Below, piece by piece: positions 6,911-16,399 of a DNA stretch of 43,182 nucleotides (the first letter of the stretch is position 1; every line of letters begins with the position of its first letter). Under the pieces are notes generated by a model, which was given only the letters and a program-made list of their open reading frames with translations, did not search any database and was not told the DNA's origin. Source of the stretch: Candidatus Kapaibacterium sp. (lineage in GTDB: Bacteria; Bacteroidota; Ignavibacteria; Kapaibacteriales; NICIL-2); assembly GCA_025055755.1 (NCBI GenBank), contig JANWWF010000011.1, forward strand, positions 1 to 43,182, written 5' to 3'. A program made the translations under genes and the position numbers.

Positions 6911-9169
6911 ATGCAAGGGTTCAACAGGTTCTCTCTTCTGGTAGCAATAGGAGGCATTCTGCTGCCGGGATTAGTAGTAGCAGGAGTCCCCAGCAAGCCT
7001 CGTGAATTCACAGCTAAAGGGCAATACACAAACACTCCTAATGTGTACCAGGCACTACTCCAATGGGCAGCAAGTCAATCCGAGAATGCTAACGATAGTC
7101 CCACAGGCTACTACATCTACCGTGCAACAGGGCAAACCGAAGACATGAGCCAATTTTCTCGGATTGCAACAGTGCCCAGCGATACTCAGCGCACATACGT
7201 GTACATTGATAGTCCTCTGTCGGCAGGAACGTACACCTACTTTCTAACCGCATACAATAACGATGGGGAAAGCCAGCGTACCCCCATCCGGGTTGTCGTT
7301 GTACCACCAAATACTCCACCGGATAATGTCCTTCGCTTTGTGACAGTGCCTCCCCCTCAAGGACGTGTCGGAGTGCAGTATCGCTATCAGGCACGAGCAG
7401 AAACATCGCTACAAGGAGTTACAATTCGCTATCAACTCCTCCAAGGTCCCGATGGAATGAGCATAGATGAAGAAAGTGGTTTAGTGACATGGGTCCCACA
7501 GCGTCCAGGCCGGTATGAGGTTAGTATCAAGGCGATTGTTCAATACCAAGGACAAGCCATTTCCGTTAGACAGGGATGGACGATAGTCGTTGAAGGAGAG
7601 GAAAATGAAGAAGGATGTATCGTTGTCGAAGGTGTTGTTCAGGATAGCAATGGTACGCGAATGACGGATGGTGTCGTTTATGCGTACCGCTCTGTAGCTC
7701 GAGAAAATCGAATCATCTGGATCGTCGCAGCGCGGGCAGAACTCAATCAACACGGAGTTTTCCGAATGCGTCTTCCTGCAGGACAATACAAGTTCTTCAC
7801 GGAAGGGCGGAGCCATCTGCCAAGCTGGTATGAACGCAGTCGTAATGCAGATAATGCAACAGTATTGACATTTGAGTGTGGCAGCGATTCAACGCGCGAA
7901 CTGGTTTTTATCGTGAGTCCACGCTCAGCAGAGCAGTTTTATGTTGTCAGCGGTCGCGTCACATCGCAACAGACAGGGGCTGGCGTTTCCGCATGGGTGA
8001 AGTTTAGTGCCTTTATCAATTACCACCGTGATGATGACTATCGTGGTGAGTGGGGAGGAACAGTCACTTTTACTGCTGAGACGAATGCAGATGGATACTT
8101 CGAAATACGTTTGTCCAATCGCTATACCTACATTGCACGAGCTATTCCTCGCAGTGAGGACTACCTTGCGCTCTACTACGACGGAACAACCAACATAGCT
8201 GAAGCAAAACGTATTACACTTACTGGCAATCTTGATGGAATCAACTTTGCACTTCCACTACGTCCTCCATTCCATGGTGGCTTTAGCGGGCAAATCGTTG
8301 ATAGTAGTGGCAGGGGAATAGCTGGTTGGGCAGTAGCATGTCGCCTCGTTGCGCAGGATAGTGATCGCCGGGAGCATATCCGGCGCTTCCGGACTGTAGA
8401 AACTGATTCAATGGGACACTATCAGTTTGTTGGACTCGAACCTGGGGTGTATGTTGTGCTCGGTATTCCTCGCTCGCGAGATTATGTGCCAGGATTCTGT
8501 GTACTGGGCGAAATGGCAGCACTTCGGTGGCGGAATGCAACGCGAATTGGAGTAGGGGAGGTGATGCTGACAGTTCAGTACGACATAAAACTCCGTGCTC
8601 GCAGTGGAGAGCGGGGAATGGTGCGGCTGGAAGGATGGATACGAGGGCGTACTGGACAGATGAAAAACAGTATGCGTGAGCAGGGGGATGTGCCTGTCGC
8701 AGGTGCATTAATCGCAGTCATTACTTCTTCAGGAATCGCTGGATATGCAGTGAGTCAAGATGATGGATACTATGCAATTACTGAATTGATACCGCTGACC
8801 GGTCAGCTGGTTGTGGATCATCCCGACTACGAATCAACCATTGTTCCGCTTACACTTGGTGTGGCCGCAGGCACTCAATCTCAGGATCTGACGGTGGAGC
8901 CGGTTATTCTGAATGTTGAAGAAAAGAGCATACCCAATCTTCGCCTCGTGCCAAATCCCGCGAGCACATATCTCCAGCTCGAACTTGGACACATGGTCGG
9001 CACAGTAAAGATTGAGCTCACTACATTGCTTGGCACAACCGTTGCGGTATATCAAACAGATACTCCGACGATTTCCATTGCGACCGATCAATTAGCCAGT
9101 GGCATCTATCTGGTGCGGATAATTTCTTCAGCGGGAGTGCAAACAGTTCCAGTCGCAATTATGCATTGA
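6911..9169 (+). CDS. Secreted multidomain protein with T9SS sorting domain
   Basis: A 752-residue exported protein. Residues 1-25 are a signal peptide (SLLVAIGGILLPGLVVAG). Next come a fibronectin type III-like domain (about 27-130, with SPTGYYIYRATG and GTYTYFLTAYNNDG), a putative Ig/cadherin-like domain (about 137-235, ending in LVTWVPQRPGRYEVSI), then several carboxypeptidase-regulatory-like beta-sandwich units (for example GHYQFVGLEPGVYVVLG and GYYAITELIPLTGQLVV). The C-terminus (about 675-752, LRLVPNPASTYLQLEL ... LASGIYLVRIIS) is a type IX secretion sorting domain, so the protein should cross the outer membrane and be anchored or released. The only in-frame ATG near the beginning is 6911. 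No catalytic domain is recognisable; an adhesive or structural surface role is inferred. A hairpin terminator follows at 9201. Confidence 0.85.
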   Translation: MQGFNRFSLLVAIGGILLPGLVVAGVPSKPREFTAKGQYTNTPNVYQALLQWAASQSENANDSPTGYYIYRATGQTEDMSQFSRIATVPSDTQRTYVYIDSPLSAGTYTYFLTAYNNDGESQRTPIRVVVVPPNTPPDNVLRFVTVPPPQGRVGVQYRYQARAETSLQGVTIRYQLLQGPDGMSIDEESGLVTWVPQRPGRYEVSIKAIVQYQGQAISVRQGWTIVVEGEENEEGCIVVEGVVQDSNGTRMTDGVVYAYRSVARENRIIWIVAARAELNQHGVFRMRLPAGQYKFFTEGRSHLPSWYERSRNADNATVLTFECGSDSTRELVFIVSPRSAEQFYVVSGRVTSQQTGAGVSAWVKFSAFINYHRDDDYRGEWGGTVTFTAETNADGYFEIRLSNRYTYIARAIPRSEDYLALYYDGTTNIAEAKRITLTGNLDGINFALPLRPPFHGGFSGQIVDSSGRGIAGWAVACRLVAQDSDRREHIRRFRTVETDSMGHYQFVGLEPGVYVVLGIPRSRDYVPGFCVLGEMAALRWRNATRIGVGEVMLTVQYDIKLRARSGERGMVRLEGWIRGRTGQMKNSMREQGDVPVAGALIAVITSSGIAGYAVSQDDGYYAITELIPLTGQLVVDHPDYESTIVPLTLGVAAGTQSQDLTVEPVILNVEEKSIPNLRLVPNPASTYLQLELGHMVGTVKIELTTLLGTTVAVYQTDTPTISIATDQLASGIYLVRIISSAGVQTVPVAIMH

Positions 9170-9191
9170 TGCCCCGCGCTTCATGGTACCC

Positions 9192-10316
9192 TCACACGGA
9201 GCGCCCCGCAACCTGACGGGGCGCTTTTGTTTTCGGGCGCATAATCTGCAGAAGAGTCTGCTGGAGCACTGTAAGAGTATCGGTGGAGGAGCTTTTGAGC
9301 GTAACATCAGCCTGGTGGAGTAGCTCAAGCGCATCGGCAATGTGGTCGCTGGTGTAATGCCGCAGAGCAGCCAGGTACTCCGGTACAAAGAAGGGGGAAA
9401 TCCCTGCAGCACGGCCAAGTTCAGTGGCATTGATTGTCGTTTGTCGCAGCTCATCAATGCGCCAAAGCGTGAAAAAGTATCGCGCAAGCATAGTGACAAT
9501 CAGCAAATCCTGACGCTCAGTGCGTACCATGTGGTGGAGAATTCTGAGAGCAGCTGTAAGATCACGCTGACCAACAGCTTTCTGGAGCTCAAAGACATTG
9601 TACACGCGCGATGCTCCTGCGACAGCGAGCACATCCTCGATACTCAATCGCTTCCGCTCGCCTACGTAGAGCATCAGCTTGGCTGCTTCGTTAGCAAGGT
9701 CTCGCAGTCGCGTTCCAACCTGCACGATGAGGTATTCAGCTACTTCAGGGGGACAGTCGTAGCCATGGCTCTTGAAGCGCTTGATGATCCACTCAGGCAG
9801 TTGGCGCTCTGGAAGGCGAGGAAATTCTATCCACGCTGCATGCTCAATAAGCAGGTTGTACGGGAAGCGAAGCTTTGCAATCTTAGAAACTGCCTTGGCT
9901 TGCTGCTTCGGATTGCTCAGTGCTGCTGCGAGCCCTTTGAGGTCATCCAAACGGCTATCCTCACTGGCAGCAAGGACAAGGATTGTCGTCGGAGAAGGAG
10001 AACGAATGTACTCCGCAAGCGCAATGTAGTCAGCACTATTTTTCCTCCCCACCGGTACCCGGTCGAAGTGGCGGACAAGAATAAAGCGCTCCTGGCTTGC
10101 CATTGGGAATGCCTCTGCACGGCGGACAAGCTGCTCAGCACTGATTTCCTCTCCATCGAGCACATCAATGTCCACTTGCTCGATTCCTCGCATGCGAGCG
10201 ACTTCGACAAGAGAAGACGCTGTTTCCTCCAGGAGGAATTCCTCTTCGCCGAAGAGGAAAATCAGCCGGGGAAGTGACTTCATCCGTAGTAATGCAGAGG
10301 GCGTTTCGATATGCAT
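9192..10316 (-). CDS. holA: DNA polymerase III delta subunit
   Basis: HolA (374 residues) is the clamp-loader subunit that opens the beta sliding clamp. Family features are FLFGEEEFLLEE (near residue 20-31), the domain II region EEISAEQLVRRAEAFPMASQERFILV, the strand TTILVLAASEDSRLDDLK, the hydrophobic WIIKRFKSHGYDCPPEVAEYL segment, and the C-terminal collar domain VYNVFELQKAVGQRDLTAALRIL. Length is close to usual. The ATG at 10316 faces the divergent BNR-repeat gene. Its last codons overlap the terminator hairpin of the convergent T9SS cargo gene (9201-9233), so the C-terminus (TKAPRQVAGRSV) is shaped by a GC-rich palindrome. Confidence 0.92.
   Translation of the reverse strand: MHIETPSALLRMKSLPRLIFLFGEEEFLLEETASSLVEVARMRGIEQVDIDVLDGEEISAEQLVRRAEAFPMASQERFILVRHFDRVPVGRKNSADYIALAEYIRSPSPTTILVLAASEDSRLDDLKGLAAALSNPKQQAKAVSKIAKLRFPYNLLIEHAAWIEFPRLPERQLPEWIIKRFKSHGYDCPPEVAEYLIVQVGTRLRDLANEAAKLMLYVGERKRLSIEDVLAVAGASRVYNVFELQKAVGQRDLTAALRILHHMVRTERQDLLIVTMLARYFFTLWRIDELRQTTINATELGRAAGISPFFVPEYLAALRHYTSDHIADALELLHQADVTLKSSSTDTLTVLQQTLLQIMRPKTKAPRQVAGRSV
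9201..9233 (+). terminator. Rho-independent terminator of the T9SS cargo gene, inside the holA 3' end
   Basis: GCGCCCCG (9201-9208), an 8-base loop, CGGGGCGC (9217-9224) and then TTTTGTTTT form a classic intrinsic terminator on the plus strand, 32 bases after the stop at 9169. It lies within the final codons of the convergent holA gene. Confidence 0.85.
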
Positions 10317-10420
10317 TGGTCTCTACTAGTTGTGCGCAAAAGCGAAGATAGAATGGCGTTTGGTTTTTTCGCTTGCGGTTTTGTAAATAGCACTTGGTTT
10401 CATTTTCCCAAGCAGTGCCT

Positions 10421-13255
10421 ATGTGGCGATATGGTGCTGTCGTGCTCCTTGGATGTGTGCTCTGGGCAGATCATCCACGGTGGGAACGGTACCTTGAAGC
10501 AGCACGCCCGACGGCGATTACTTCCAAGCCTCTTTTCCCTCCCTTTCTGCTTGCTGAGCGCGTGTTTGAGACTCCCTTTGCAAACATCAACCTCATTGAG
10601 CCAGAGCAGGATAATTCACCGATGCAGAACGAATCAAGCATAGCAGTCAATCCGCGAAATCCTCAGCAGCTAATCGCTTCGGCAGTGGACTATCGGGCCA
10701 ACCAATCTGCCTGGGTGTACGTTTCTACCGATGGGGGCAAAACCTGGCGAAATGTCAATCTTGGTAAGCCTAATTTCCCTCGCTGGACGGCAGGCAATGA
10801 CCCATCGGTAGCGTGGGGACCTGATGGCACTGCGTATGTGGTGTATGGTGCATTCGATCGTTCTTCTCCTCCGACGGGAGAAAACGCCGTGCTGCTTGCC
10901 CGTTCCACCGATGGAGGACAAACCTGGCAAGCGCATCTACCAATCATCCTTCATCGTGGGGTGATGACAGCGGATTCAGCCTTCGAAGACAAATACTACA
11001 TTTCGGTCGATCACAGCTCGACATCTCCCTATCGCGGTAGGCTGTATGTGCCATGGAAGCGCGTGATTGACCGGGATTCATCAACGCAGATTGTCGTCAC
11101 CTGGTCCGACGATCGCGGAACGACCTGGCACGAGCCTGTGCGTGTCAGTCCCGTCTTACCGGGTACGTCGCTTGATACCACATTTGGGCAAAGCTTTCCA
11201 CTTGCGGCAACTGGTCCTAATGGCGAAGTGTACGTGGTGTGGAACTCCGGCACGCAGCGCAGCATAGGCTTTGCCCGTTCCACCGATGGAGGGAGGACAT
11301 GGTCTGCACCGCGATTGATACACACCTACCAGTGGCTCGGGCAGACACGCTTTACAGGGACGCAATACAATCACACTCTCAAGGGTGGAACCCGTGCAGA
11401 AACCTATCCTGCATTGGTGGTGGACACAGTCCCTGGCTCGCCGCGACGAGGATGGCTCTACTTGACTTGGGCTGCTGACCCTGTGCCCAACGTGTACTTT
11501 TCGCGCTCGACCGATGGAGGACAAACATGGTCAACCCCACGGATTATTCACCGTGACACTACCAATGACCAGTTCTGGCAATGGATTGCCCTTGATGGAA
11601 CCAGCGGCGATCTCGCTGTTATGTGGTTGGATAGCCGCGACGACCCGGACAACCGCTACTCGCGCGTGTACGTTGCCTATTCGAGTGACGGCGGGGATAC
11701 GTGGCTAGAGCGTCCGGTGACTGATACCGCCTTCGATATTCGCCGCAATCCATTCACTGGTGGTGGCATCACTGGCGTTTTTGCAGGGGACTACAACGGC
11801 TGTGCATTCTGGAATGGGATCATTTATCCTTCAAGCGTGGACATGCGCAATGCGGAAGTGAACATCTTCGACAGCGACGTGTACTCTGCTCGCATAAGCG
11901 TTCGCGCTCCAGAGCCGGTTCGCGCATTCCGTGCGCAGACGGTTCCCAGCGATCCGCGTCGCATAGAGCTTTCATGGCAACCACCGCGTCAGCGGAGTTT
12001 TGGCCAGCCGCTATCACCAGGTGAAGTGGTGCTTTCGTTGTATCGGAACGATACGCTCATAGCTCAGCTTCCTGGCACTGCGACGGCGTACATCGATGCA
12101 AATCTGCCGCCATACTCGGTGCATCGCTACGCAATACTGGCAGTTGCAGGAAGGGATACCTCATCACCACGGACAGCGTTTGGATATGCGGGAGGAGCGC
12201 GGCAGCCTGCTCCACCTCAGCTTGTTGAAGTGCGCAACGAGCGCTCCACCCGCAATGATGCAACAATCGTTGCGACGCTGCCGACGCAACGTGCCGATGG
12301 AGCAACGCCCCTGGTCAACTTAGCCCGCGTTGCGGTACTCTTGGACGGAATGGAGCACAGCCTACACACTGTGTCCTCAAGCGATACGGGGCAGACTGTT
12401 GAGCTTGCAGTTACTGCTCCTGAGCGAGGCTATTGGCGTGTACAGCTGTGTGTGCTTGACAGCGATGGCAATCGAAGCGACACCACCACTCCAGTGGTGA
12501 CATACATCGGTCCAGTAGAATCTCGCTACAGCGATAGTTTCGATGAACCACGTCTGCGCCGCTATTGGACGAGGGGAGGATGGGGACTTACCGATGAGTT
12601 CTCATTCTCTGCACCCAACAGCCTGACCGAATCACCTCAGCGCCAATACTCGGCTTCAGCACGTGATACGCTGCTGCTTTTCCCCATCCGAGCGGAACGG
12701 GATACCTTGCTGGTGGCGTTCTACACTGCAGCGTTTGTCGAGGAGCGCGATAGTGCCCTTGTCGAATACACAACCGACGGTAGTCAATGGCAACGCGCGC
12801 TTGCGTTCAATCGCGCGCAATATCCAGAGTGGACCGATGGAGTTCGCTCTGCAACAGATTGGAAGTTTGCCTCCGTCGCAATTCCAGTCGCAAATCCACC
12901 GGTGGATGTAACGCTGCGCTTCCGCTTCCGTTCGAACCTTAGTGGACAGGACGACGGCTGGTACATTGACGACCTAACTATCAGCGGCGCTGCGCAGACG
13001 AGCGCTGATGAATCGTCGGCAGCGGTGACACTATTCCCCAATCCGGCGACAGGTGTTGCTATCGTCGAGGGCATTGCGCCGACTGCGCAGGTGACTGTCG
13101 TCGCCCTCAGCGGGCAGCAATGGAGCGTGCCTGTTGAACCTGTGGCGTCAGGCTTAGCGCTCGACCTTCGCCCGCTACCACGCGGCACGTATTTCGTTCG
13201 TCTCTATGACGGCATGCGCATCCATGTTCTGCGGTGCGTGCGCATTGACCCATAG
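10421..13255 (+). CDS. Secreted BNR/Asp-box repeat protein with T9SS sorting domain
   Basis: A 944-residue exported protein with a short signal peptide (MWRYGAVVLLGCVLW). Residues ~60-480 hold a sialidase-type beta-propeller: six Asp-boxes of the S-x-D-x-G-x-T-W kind are visible at about residues 100, 160, 227, 286, 361 and 420 (for example STDGGKTW, SDDRGTTW, SSDGGDTW). A fibronectin type III-like domain follows (PVRAFRAQTVPSDPRRIELSWQPP begins it), then a jelly-roll-like region (DGWYIDDLTISG) and a T9SS sorting domain (VTLFPNPATGVAIVEG ... LPRGTYFVRLYDG). The catalytic Arg triad, Tyr and Asp of true sialidases were not identified, so an enzymatic role is not claimed; glycan binding or surface structure is possible. 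nadA starts 21 bases later on the same strand. Confidence 0.85.
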   Translation: MWRYGAVVLLGCVLWADHPRWERYLEAARPTAITSKPLFPPFLLAERVFETPFANINLIEPEQDNSPMQNESSIAVNPRNPQQLIASAVDYRANQSAWVYVSTDGGKTWRNVNLGKPNFPRWTAGNDPSVAWGPDGTAYVVYGAFDRSSPPTGENAVLLARSTDGGQTWQAHLPIILHRGVMTADSAFEDKYYISVDHSSTSPYRGRLYVPWKRVIDRDSSTQIVVTWSDDRGTTWHEPVRVSPVLPGTSLDTTFGQSFPLAATGPNGEVYVVWNSGTQRSIGFARSTDGGRTWSAPRLIHTYQWLGQTRFTGTQYNHTLKGGTRAETYPALVVDTVPGSPRRGWLYLTWAADPVPNVYFSRSTDGGQTWSTPRIIHRDTTNDQFWQWIALDGTSGDLAVMWLDSRDDPDNRYSRVYVAYSSDGGDTWLERPVTDTAFDIRRNPFTGGGITGVFAGDYNGCAFWNGIIYPSSVDMRNAEVNIFDSDVYSARISVRAPEPVRAFRAQTVPSDPRRIELSWQPPRQRSFGQPLSPGEVVLSLYRNDTLIAQLPGTATAYIDANLPPYSVHRYAILAVAGRDTSSPRTAFGYAGGARQPAPPQLVEVRNERSTRNDATIVATLPTQRADGATPLVNLARVAVLLDGMEHSLHTVSSSDTGQTVELAVTAPERGYWRVQLCVLDSDGNRSDTTTPVVTYIGPVESRYSDSFDEPRLRRYWTRGGWGLTDEFSFSAPNSLTESPQRQYSASARDTLLLFPIRAERDTLLVAFYTAAFVEERDSALVEYTTDGSQWQRALAFNRAQYPEWTDGVRSATDWKFASVAIPVANPPVDVTLRFRFRSNLSGQDDGWYIDDLTISGAAQTSADESSAAVTLFPNPATGVAIVEGIAPTAQVTVVALSGQQWSVPVEPVASGLALDLRPLPRGTYFVRLYDGMRIHVLRCVRIDP

Positions 13256-13276
13256 TACTGACATGGAGGTGCACAA

Positions 13277-14263
13277 ATGGACCTACAAGTTGCAATTGCT
13301 CCCACAAAAGAAACGGCACTTTCCGACGAGGAGCTGATTAGAGAAATTCTTCGGCTTAAGAAAGAACGCAATGCAGTGATCCTGGCGCACTACTACCAGT
13401 ACTCGGAAATCCAGGAACTGGCAGACTTTGTGGGCGACAGTCTGGAGCTTTCTCGCCGCGCCCAGAAGACCGATGCTGACACAATCGTTTTCTGCGGAGT
13501 GCACTTTATGGCGGAAACTGCAAAAATTCTCAATCCTACCAAGAAAGTGTTGCTGCCAGACCTAAAAGCAGGATGCTCGCTTGCCGAAAGCGCTCCTGCA
13601 GAAGAATACCGTCGAGTGCGAGAGCAGTTACGCCAGACCTATCCCAACCACGTCGCCATCACCTACATTAACTGCAGCGCAGAAGTAAAAGCGCTCAGCG
13701 ATATCATCTGCACCAGCAGCAATGCAGAACGCATCATCCGCAGTGTGCCAGAAGATGTGCCAATCCTCTTTGCACCAGACCGAAACTTAGGGGCATACCT
13801 GCAGCGGAAGACAGGACGGCAAATGATTCTGTGGAATGGCACCTGCATTGTCCACCAAAGCTTCAGTGTGCGGCGCATTGAAGAGCAACTGGCGGAATAT
13901 CCCGATGCAGAACTCATCGCACATCCTGAGTGTGAGGATGCGATTTTGGAGCGTGCACACTTTATCGGGTCAACCAGTGCTCTGCTTCGCTATACGGTCG
14001 AATCCCCGCGGACAACCTTTATCGTTGCGACTGAGCCAGGCATCATTCATCAGATGGAAAAAGCCTCGCCGCACAAGCGATTCATTCCTGCTCTCCCAGA
14101 ACAAGAGGGATGCCGATGCAGTGAGTGCCCTTACATGAAACTCAACACGCTGGAGAAACTCTACTTGTGCCTTCTGCGCGGGGAACCAGAAATACATCTC
14201 GACCCGGCGCTGATCGAGCGTGCACGCCTTCCCCTGGAGCGTATGATGGCACTTTCGCAGTAG
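13277..14263 (+). CDS. nadA: Quinolinate synthase A
   Basis: NadA (328 residues) condenses iminoaspartate with dihydroxyacetone phosphate to make quinolinate in de novo NAD synthesis, using a [4Fe-4S] cluster. The likely cluster ligands are Cys100 (LKAGCSLAES), Cys190 (WNGTCIVH) and Cys284 (CRCSECPYMK); other landmarks are ILAHYYQYSEIQELADFVGDS, FCGVHFMAETAKIL, and FAPDRNLGAYL. The start at 13277 is supported by GGAGGT at 13265-13270. It may be read together with the preceding BNR-repeat gene or from a promoter inside it. nadB and nadC are not in this window. The last base of the gene is three bases from a convergent tRNA gene. Confidence 0.96.
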   Translation: MDLQVAIAPTKETALSDEELIREILRLKKERNAVILAHYYQYSEIQELADFVGDSLELSRRAQKTDADTIVFCGVHFMAETAKILNPTKKVLLPDLKAGCSLAESAPAEEYRRVREQLRQTYPNHVAITYINCSAEVKALSDIICTSSNAERIIRSVPEDVPILFAPDRNLGAYLQRKTGRQMILWNGTCIVHQSFSVRRIEEQLAEYPDAELIAHPECEDAILERAHFIGSTSALLRYTVESPRTTFIVATEPGIIHQMEKASPHKRFIPALPEQEGCRCSECPYMKLNTLEKLYLCLLRGEPEIHLDPALIERARLPLERMMALSQ

Positions 14264-14266
14264 GAG

Positions 14267-14339
<73 letters not shown>

Positions 14340-14353
14340 ATGTGTTGGAGCTG

Positions 14354-15124
14354 CTATTCGCTGCGGAATAGGCCGATGAACAACCCAAAGCCCGCAGCAA
14401 AGCCGCGTGCATTGATTGCAGAAGGCACGTTATTGACCGTTGTGATGTTGTTTTCCTGCCACGTACCCATGAGCGTGACGTTATAACTCCCCCATGCCCG
14501 CACAGTGGCATAGCCGCTCAGGGCGTATTCTAAGGATACGGTTGGACGAATGAGCCAAAACGGTGCTGCAAGTGTGCTGGTTACTGCTTGACCGAGGTTG
14601 CCGTTTGCATTTGGCCATTGAGTGGAGGCAGGTCCTGTCGTATGCTCAAAGCTGAGCAGGCCGCGGCCAAGAAACACTCCCGGTGCAACAATAAATCCGC
14701 GCAGCAGAGGCAGGGCGTAATCGAGCTGCAGGGCGGCACTCGACAAGGAAAGAGTTGCCCGATGCTGCCCGCCTGATTGCGACTCTGTATGCGAAGACGA
14801 GCCACTGAGTGCTTCAAATCCAACGCGCAGATTCCCCACCAGGCTCAAGGTCAGAAATCCGCTTACTCCGCTGGTGAAAAGTGGGGCAGAATAATCTCCA
14901 TGCATCGAGTAGGGCATGACCAAGTTTGCATTGATGTCGGCAGCAGGAAAATACCAGAAACCGCCGACATACCCTGCACCGATGCCAAAGTATGCGGCGC
15001 TGGACTGCTTGTCTTGCAAATCCTCAAAGGTGATTTCACCAAGCTGGTCGCCGCTGCCTTGCTGGGCATGTCCGGCAAGTGCCATAAGGAAAAGCAGCGG
15101 TGCAATCGCAAAAAAGAGTCGCAT
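14354..15124 (-). CDS. Predicted outer-membrane beta-barrel protein
   Basis: A 256-residue protein with a clear signal peptide (LFFAIAPLLFLMALAGHAQ, cleavage near residue 20) followed by alternating Gly/aromatic strands (FGIGAGYVGGFWYF; SGFLTLSLVGNLRVGFEAL; ARGFAAGFGLFIGLF), as in transmembrane barrels. I do not recognise a named family. The ATG at 15124 has a -7 box 27 bases upstream (15151-15158). The gene follows the RlmI-like methyltransferase by 31 bases on the same strand and precedes the CAU tRNA by 14 bases, so these may share transcripts. Function unknown. Confidence 0.7.
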   Translation of the reverse strand: MRLFFAIAPLLFLMALAGHAQQGSGDQLGEITFEDLQDKQSSAAYFGIGAGYVGGFWYFPAADINANLVMPYSMHGDYSAPLFTSGVSGFLTLSLVGNLRVGFEALSGSSSHTESQSGGQHRATLSLSSAALQLDYALPLLRGFIVAPGVFLGRGLLSFEHTTGPASTQWPNANGNLGQAVTSTLAAPFWLIRPTVSLEYALSGYATVRAWGSYNVTLMGTWQENNITTVNNVPSAINARGFAAGFGLFIGLFRSE

Positions 15125-15150
15125 ACAAAATCACTGGTGTGATACAAGTA

Positions 15151-15158
15151 CAAACTTA
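15151..15158 (-). promoter_or_regulatory. Promoter -7 box for the outer-membrane protein gene
   Basis: Minus-strand TAAGTTTG fits TAnnTTTG; it overlaps the stop of the upstream methyltransferase gene. No clear -33 element was found. Confidence 0.35.
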
Positions 15159-16355
15159 CGGACTTGCAAGCCGCACTACTTCGAAGACAAGCAGCTTGAG
15201 GTACTCAGTTTCTGGCATTGGTGCATAGATCGGATGGCAGGGCGACTGCATGCCGCGGGCAATCAGCCGAACACGACAGCCTGCCCGTTTCGATTCGGTG
15301 ACAACTGTCTCCGCAAGCATGCGCTCGCTGATGTAGTGAGAGCAGCTCGCAGTGACAAGAATGCCACCATCACCGAGCAATTGTAGAGCACGACGATTGA
15401 TTTCTGCATAACCCCGTAGCGCTCGTTCGATGTGGTCAACGCTCTTTGCAAAAGCGGGAGGATCAAGGATAACCATATCCCACCGCTCGCCCCGAGCGAC
15501 TGCAGCCTTGAGGTAATCGAACACATCTGCTTCCACAAAATCGCAGCAGGCGGAAAGATTATTCCGCTCTGCATTCTGCCGAGCAAGAGCAATAGCAGAG
15601 GCGGAACTATCAACTCCTACTACCTGCCGTGCACCACTTCGGGCGCAGTGCAGAGCAAAACCACCTTGGTGAGTGAAGCAATCGAGCACTCGTCGTCCCT
15701 GCGCAAAGCGTGCAACAAGAGTGTAATTGGCACGCTGGTCAAGGTACAACCCTGTTTTCTGCCCACCGACAAGGTCAACGTACACCACCAGCCCATTTAT
15801 CGTAAGCTCCAAGCGCTCTGGTATGCTGCCCCAGAGCAGCATCTCGGTGCGCGGTAAGCCTTCCTTTTCGCGGAGGACAGAGTCATTCTTTGCAATGATG
15901 CCGCGAGTTTCCGGCAGAAGTTGCCGCAGGGTTTCTGTGATGATATCACTCCGCCGATCCATTCCGACAGAGAGATACTGGACCGCAAGGTACTCGCCGT
16001 AGCGATCGACAATTAATCCCGGCAGAAAATCGGCTTCGCCGAAAACAAGGCGGTACACCTGTTCTTGTCCGTAGAAAGTGCGGCGAAGGGCAAGTGCTCG
16101 TTCAAAGCGGCGTAGGAAGAACTCAGCGTCCGCATCACCATTCCAGAGAAGGAGCCGAACGGCAATTTTACTGGTGGGATGGTAAAAGCCTACCCCCAGC
16201 TCGCCGCCATGAGCTGCCTGCACTCGGACGACATCACCTGCAGCGAGTGGTGCCGAAGGATGCTCCAGCTCGTCGCGGTACACCCATAAATGACCGCTTC
16301 TGAGGCGACGATGAGCGCCTGGACGTAATCGGAGGGAAGGAAACGGCATCTGCAT
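15156..16355 (-). CDS. RlmI-like class I SAM-dependent rRNA methyltransferase
   Basis: This 399-residue protein matches the RlmI (YccW) type of 23S rRNA 5-methylcytosine methyltransferases. An N-terminal PUA-like RNA-binding domain (LRPGAHRRLRSGHLWVYRDEL, then AGDVVRVQ, residues ~10-75) is followed by the RlmI middle domain (FGEADFLPGLIVDRYGEYL) and the Rossmann methyltransferase domain: GQKTGLYLDQRAN, motif I VLDCFTHQGGFALHCA, WDMVILDPPAF (motif IV) and the catalytic-type TASCSHYI near the C-terminus (Cys). The family is firm; the exact target base is inferred. Either of two close ATGs (16355 or 16349) may start translation. It is divergent from miaB. Confidence 0.88.
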   Translation of the reverse strand: MQMPFPSLRLRPGAHRRLRSGHLWVYRDELEHPSAPLAAGDVVRVQAAHGGELGVGFYHPTSKIAVRLLLWNGDADAEFFLRRFERALALRRTFYGQEQVYRLVFGEADFLPGLIVDRYGEYLAVQYLSVGMDRRSDIITETLRQLLPETRGIIAKNDSVLREKEGLPRTEMLLWGSIPERLELTINGLVVYVDLVGGQKTGLYLDQRANYTLVARFAQGRRVLDCFTHQGGFALHCARSGARQVVGVDSSASAIALARQNAERNNLSACCDFVEADVFDYLKAAVARGERWDMVILDPPAFAKSVDHIERALRGYAEINRRALQLLGDGGILVTASCSHYISERMLAETVVTESKRAGCRVRLIARGMQSPCHPIYAPMPETEYLKLLVFEVVRLASP

Positions 16356-16359
16356 AGCG

Positions 16360-16367
16360 CAAAACTA
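16360..16367 (-). promoter_or_regulatory. Promoter -7 box for the RlmI-like gene
   Basis: Minus-strand TAGTTTTG fits TAnnTTTG but lies only 4 bases before the ATG at 16355, which would give an almost leaderless mRNA or favour the ATG at 16349. Confidence 0.3.
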
Positions 16368-16399
16368 CCAGCGGCGAATGTGCGTAGTAAGTGCAGTAG

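Noticed and set aside
9342-10277. Long plus-strand frame of about 311 codons opposite holA
   Set aside because: holA is complete with all its motifs; the opposite frame has no recognisable domain and no ribosome-binding site.
10421-13255. Calling the BNR-repeat protein a sialidase
   Set aside because: Asp-boxes are present but the arginine triad, catalytic Tyr/Glu and Asp could not be placed, and Asp-boxes occur in many non-sialidase propellers.
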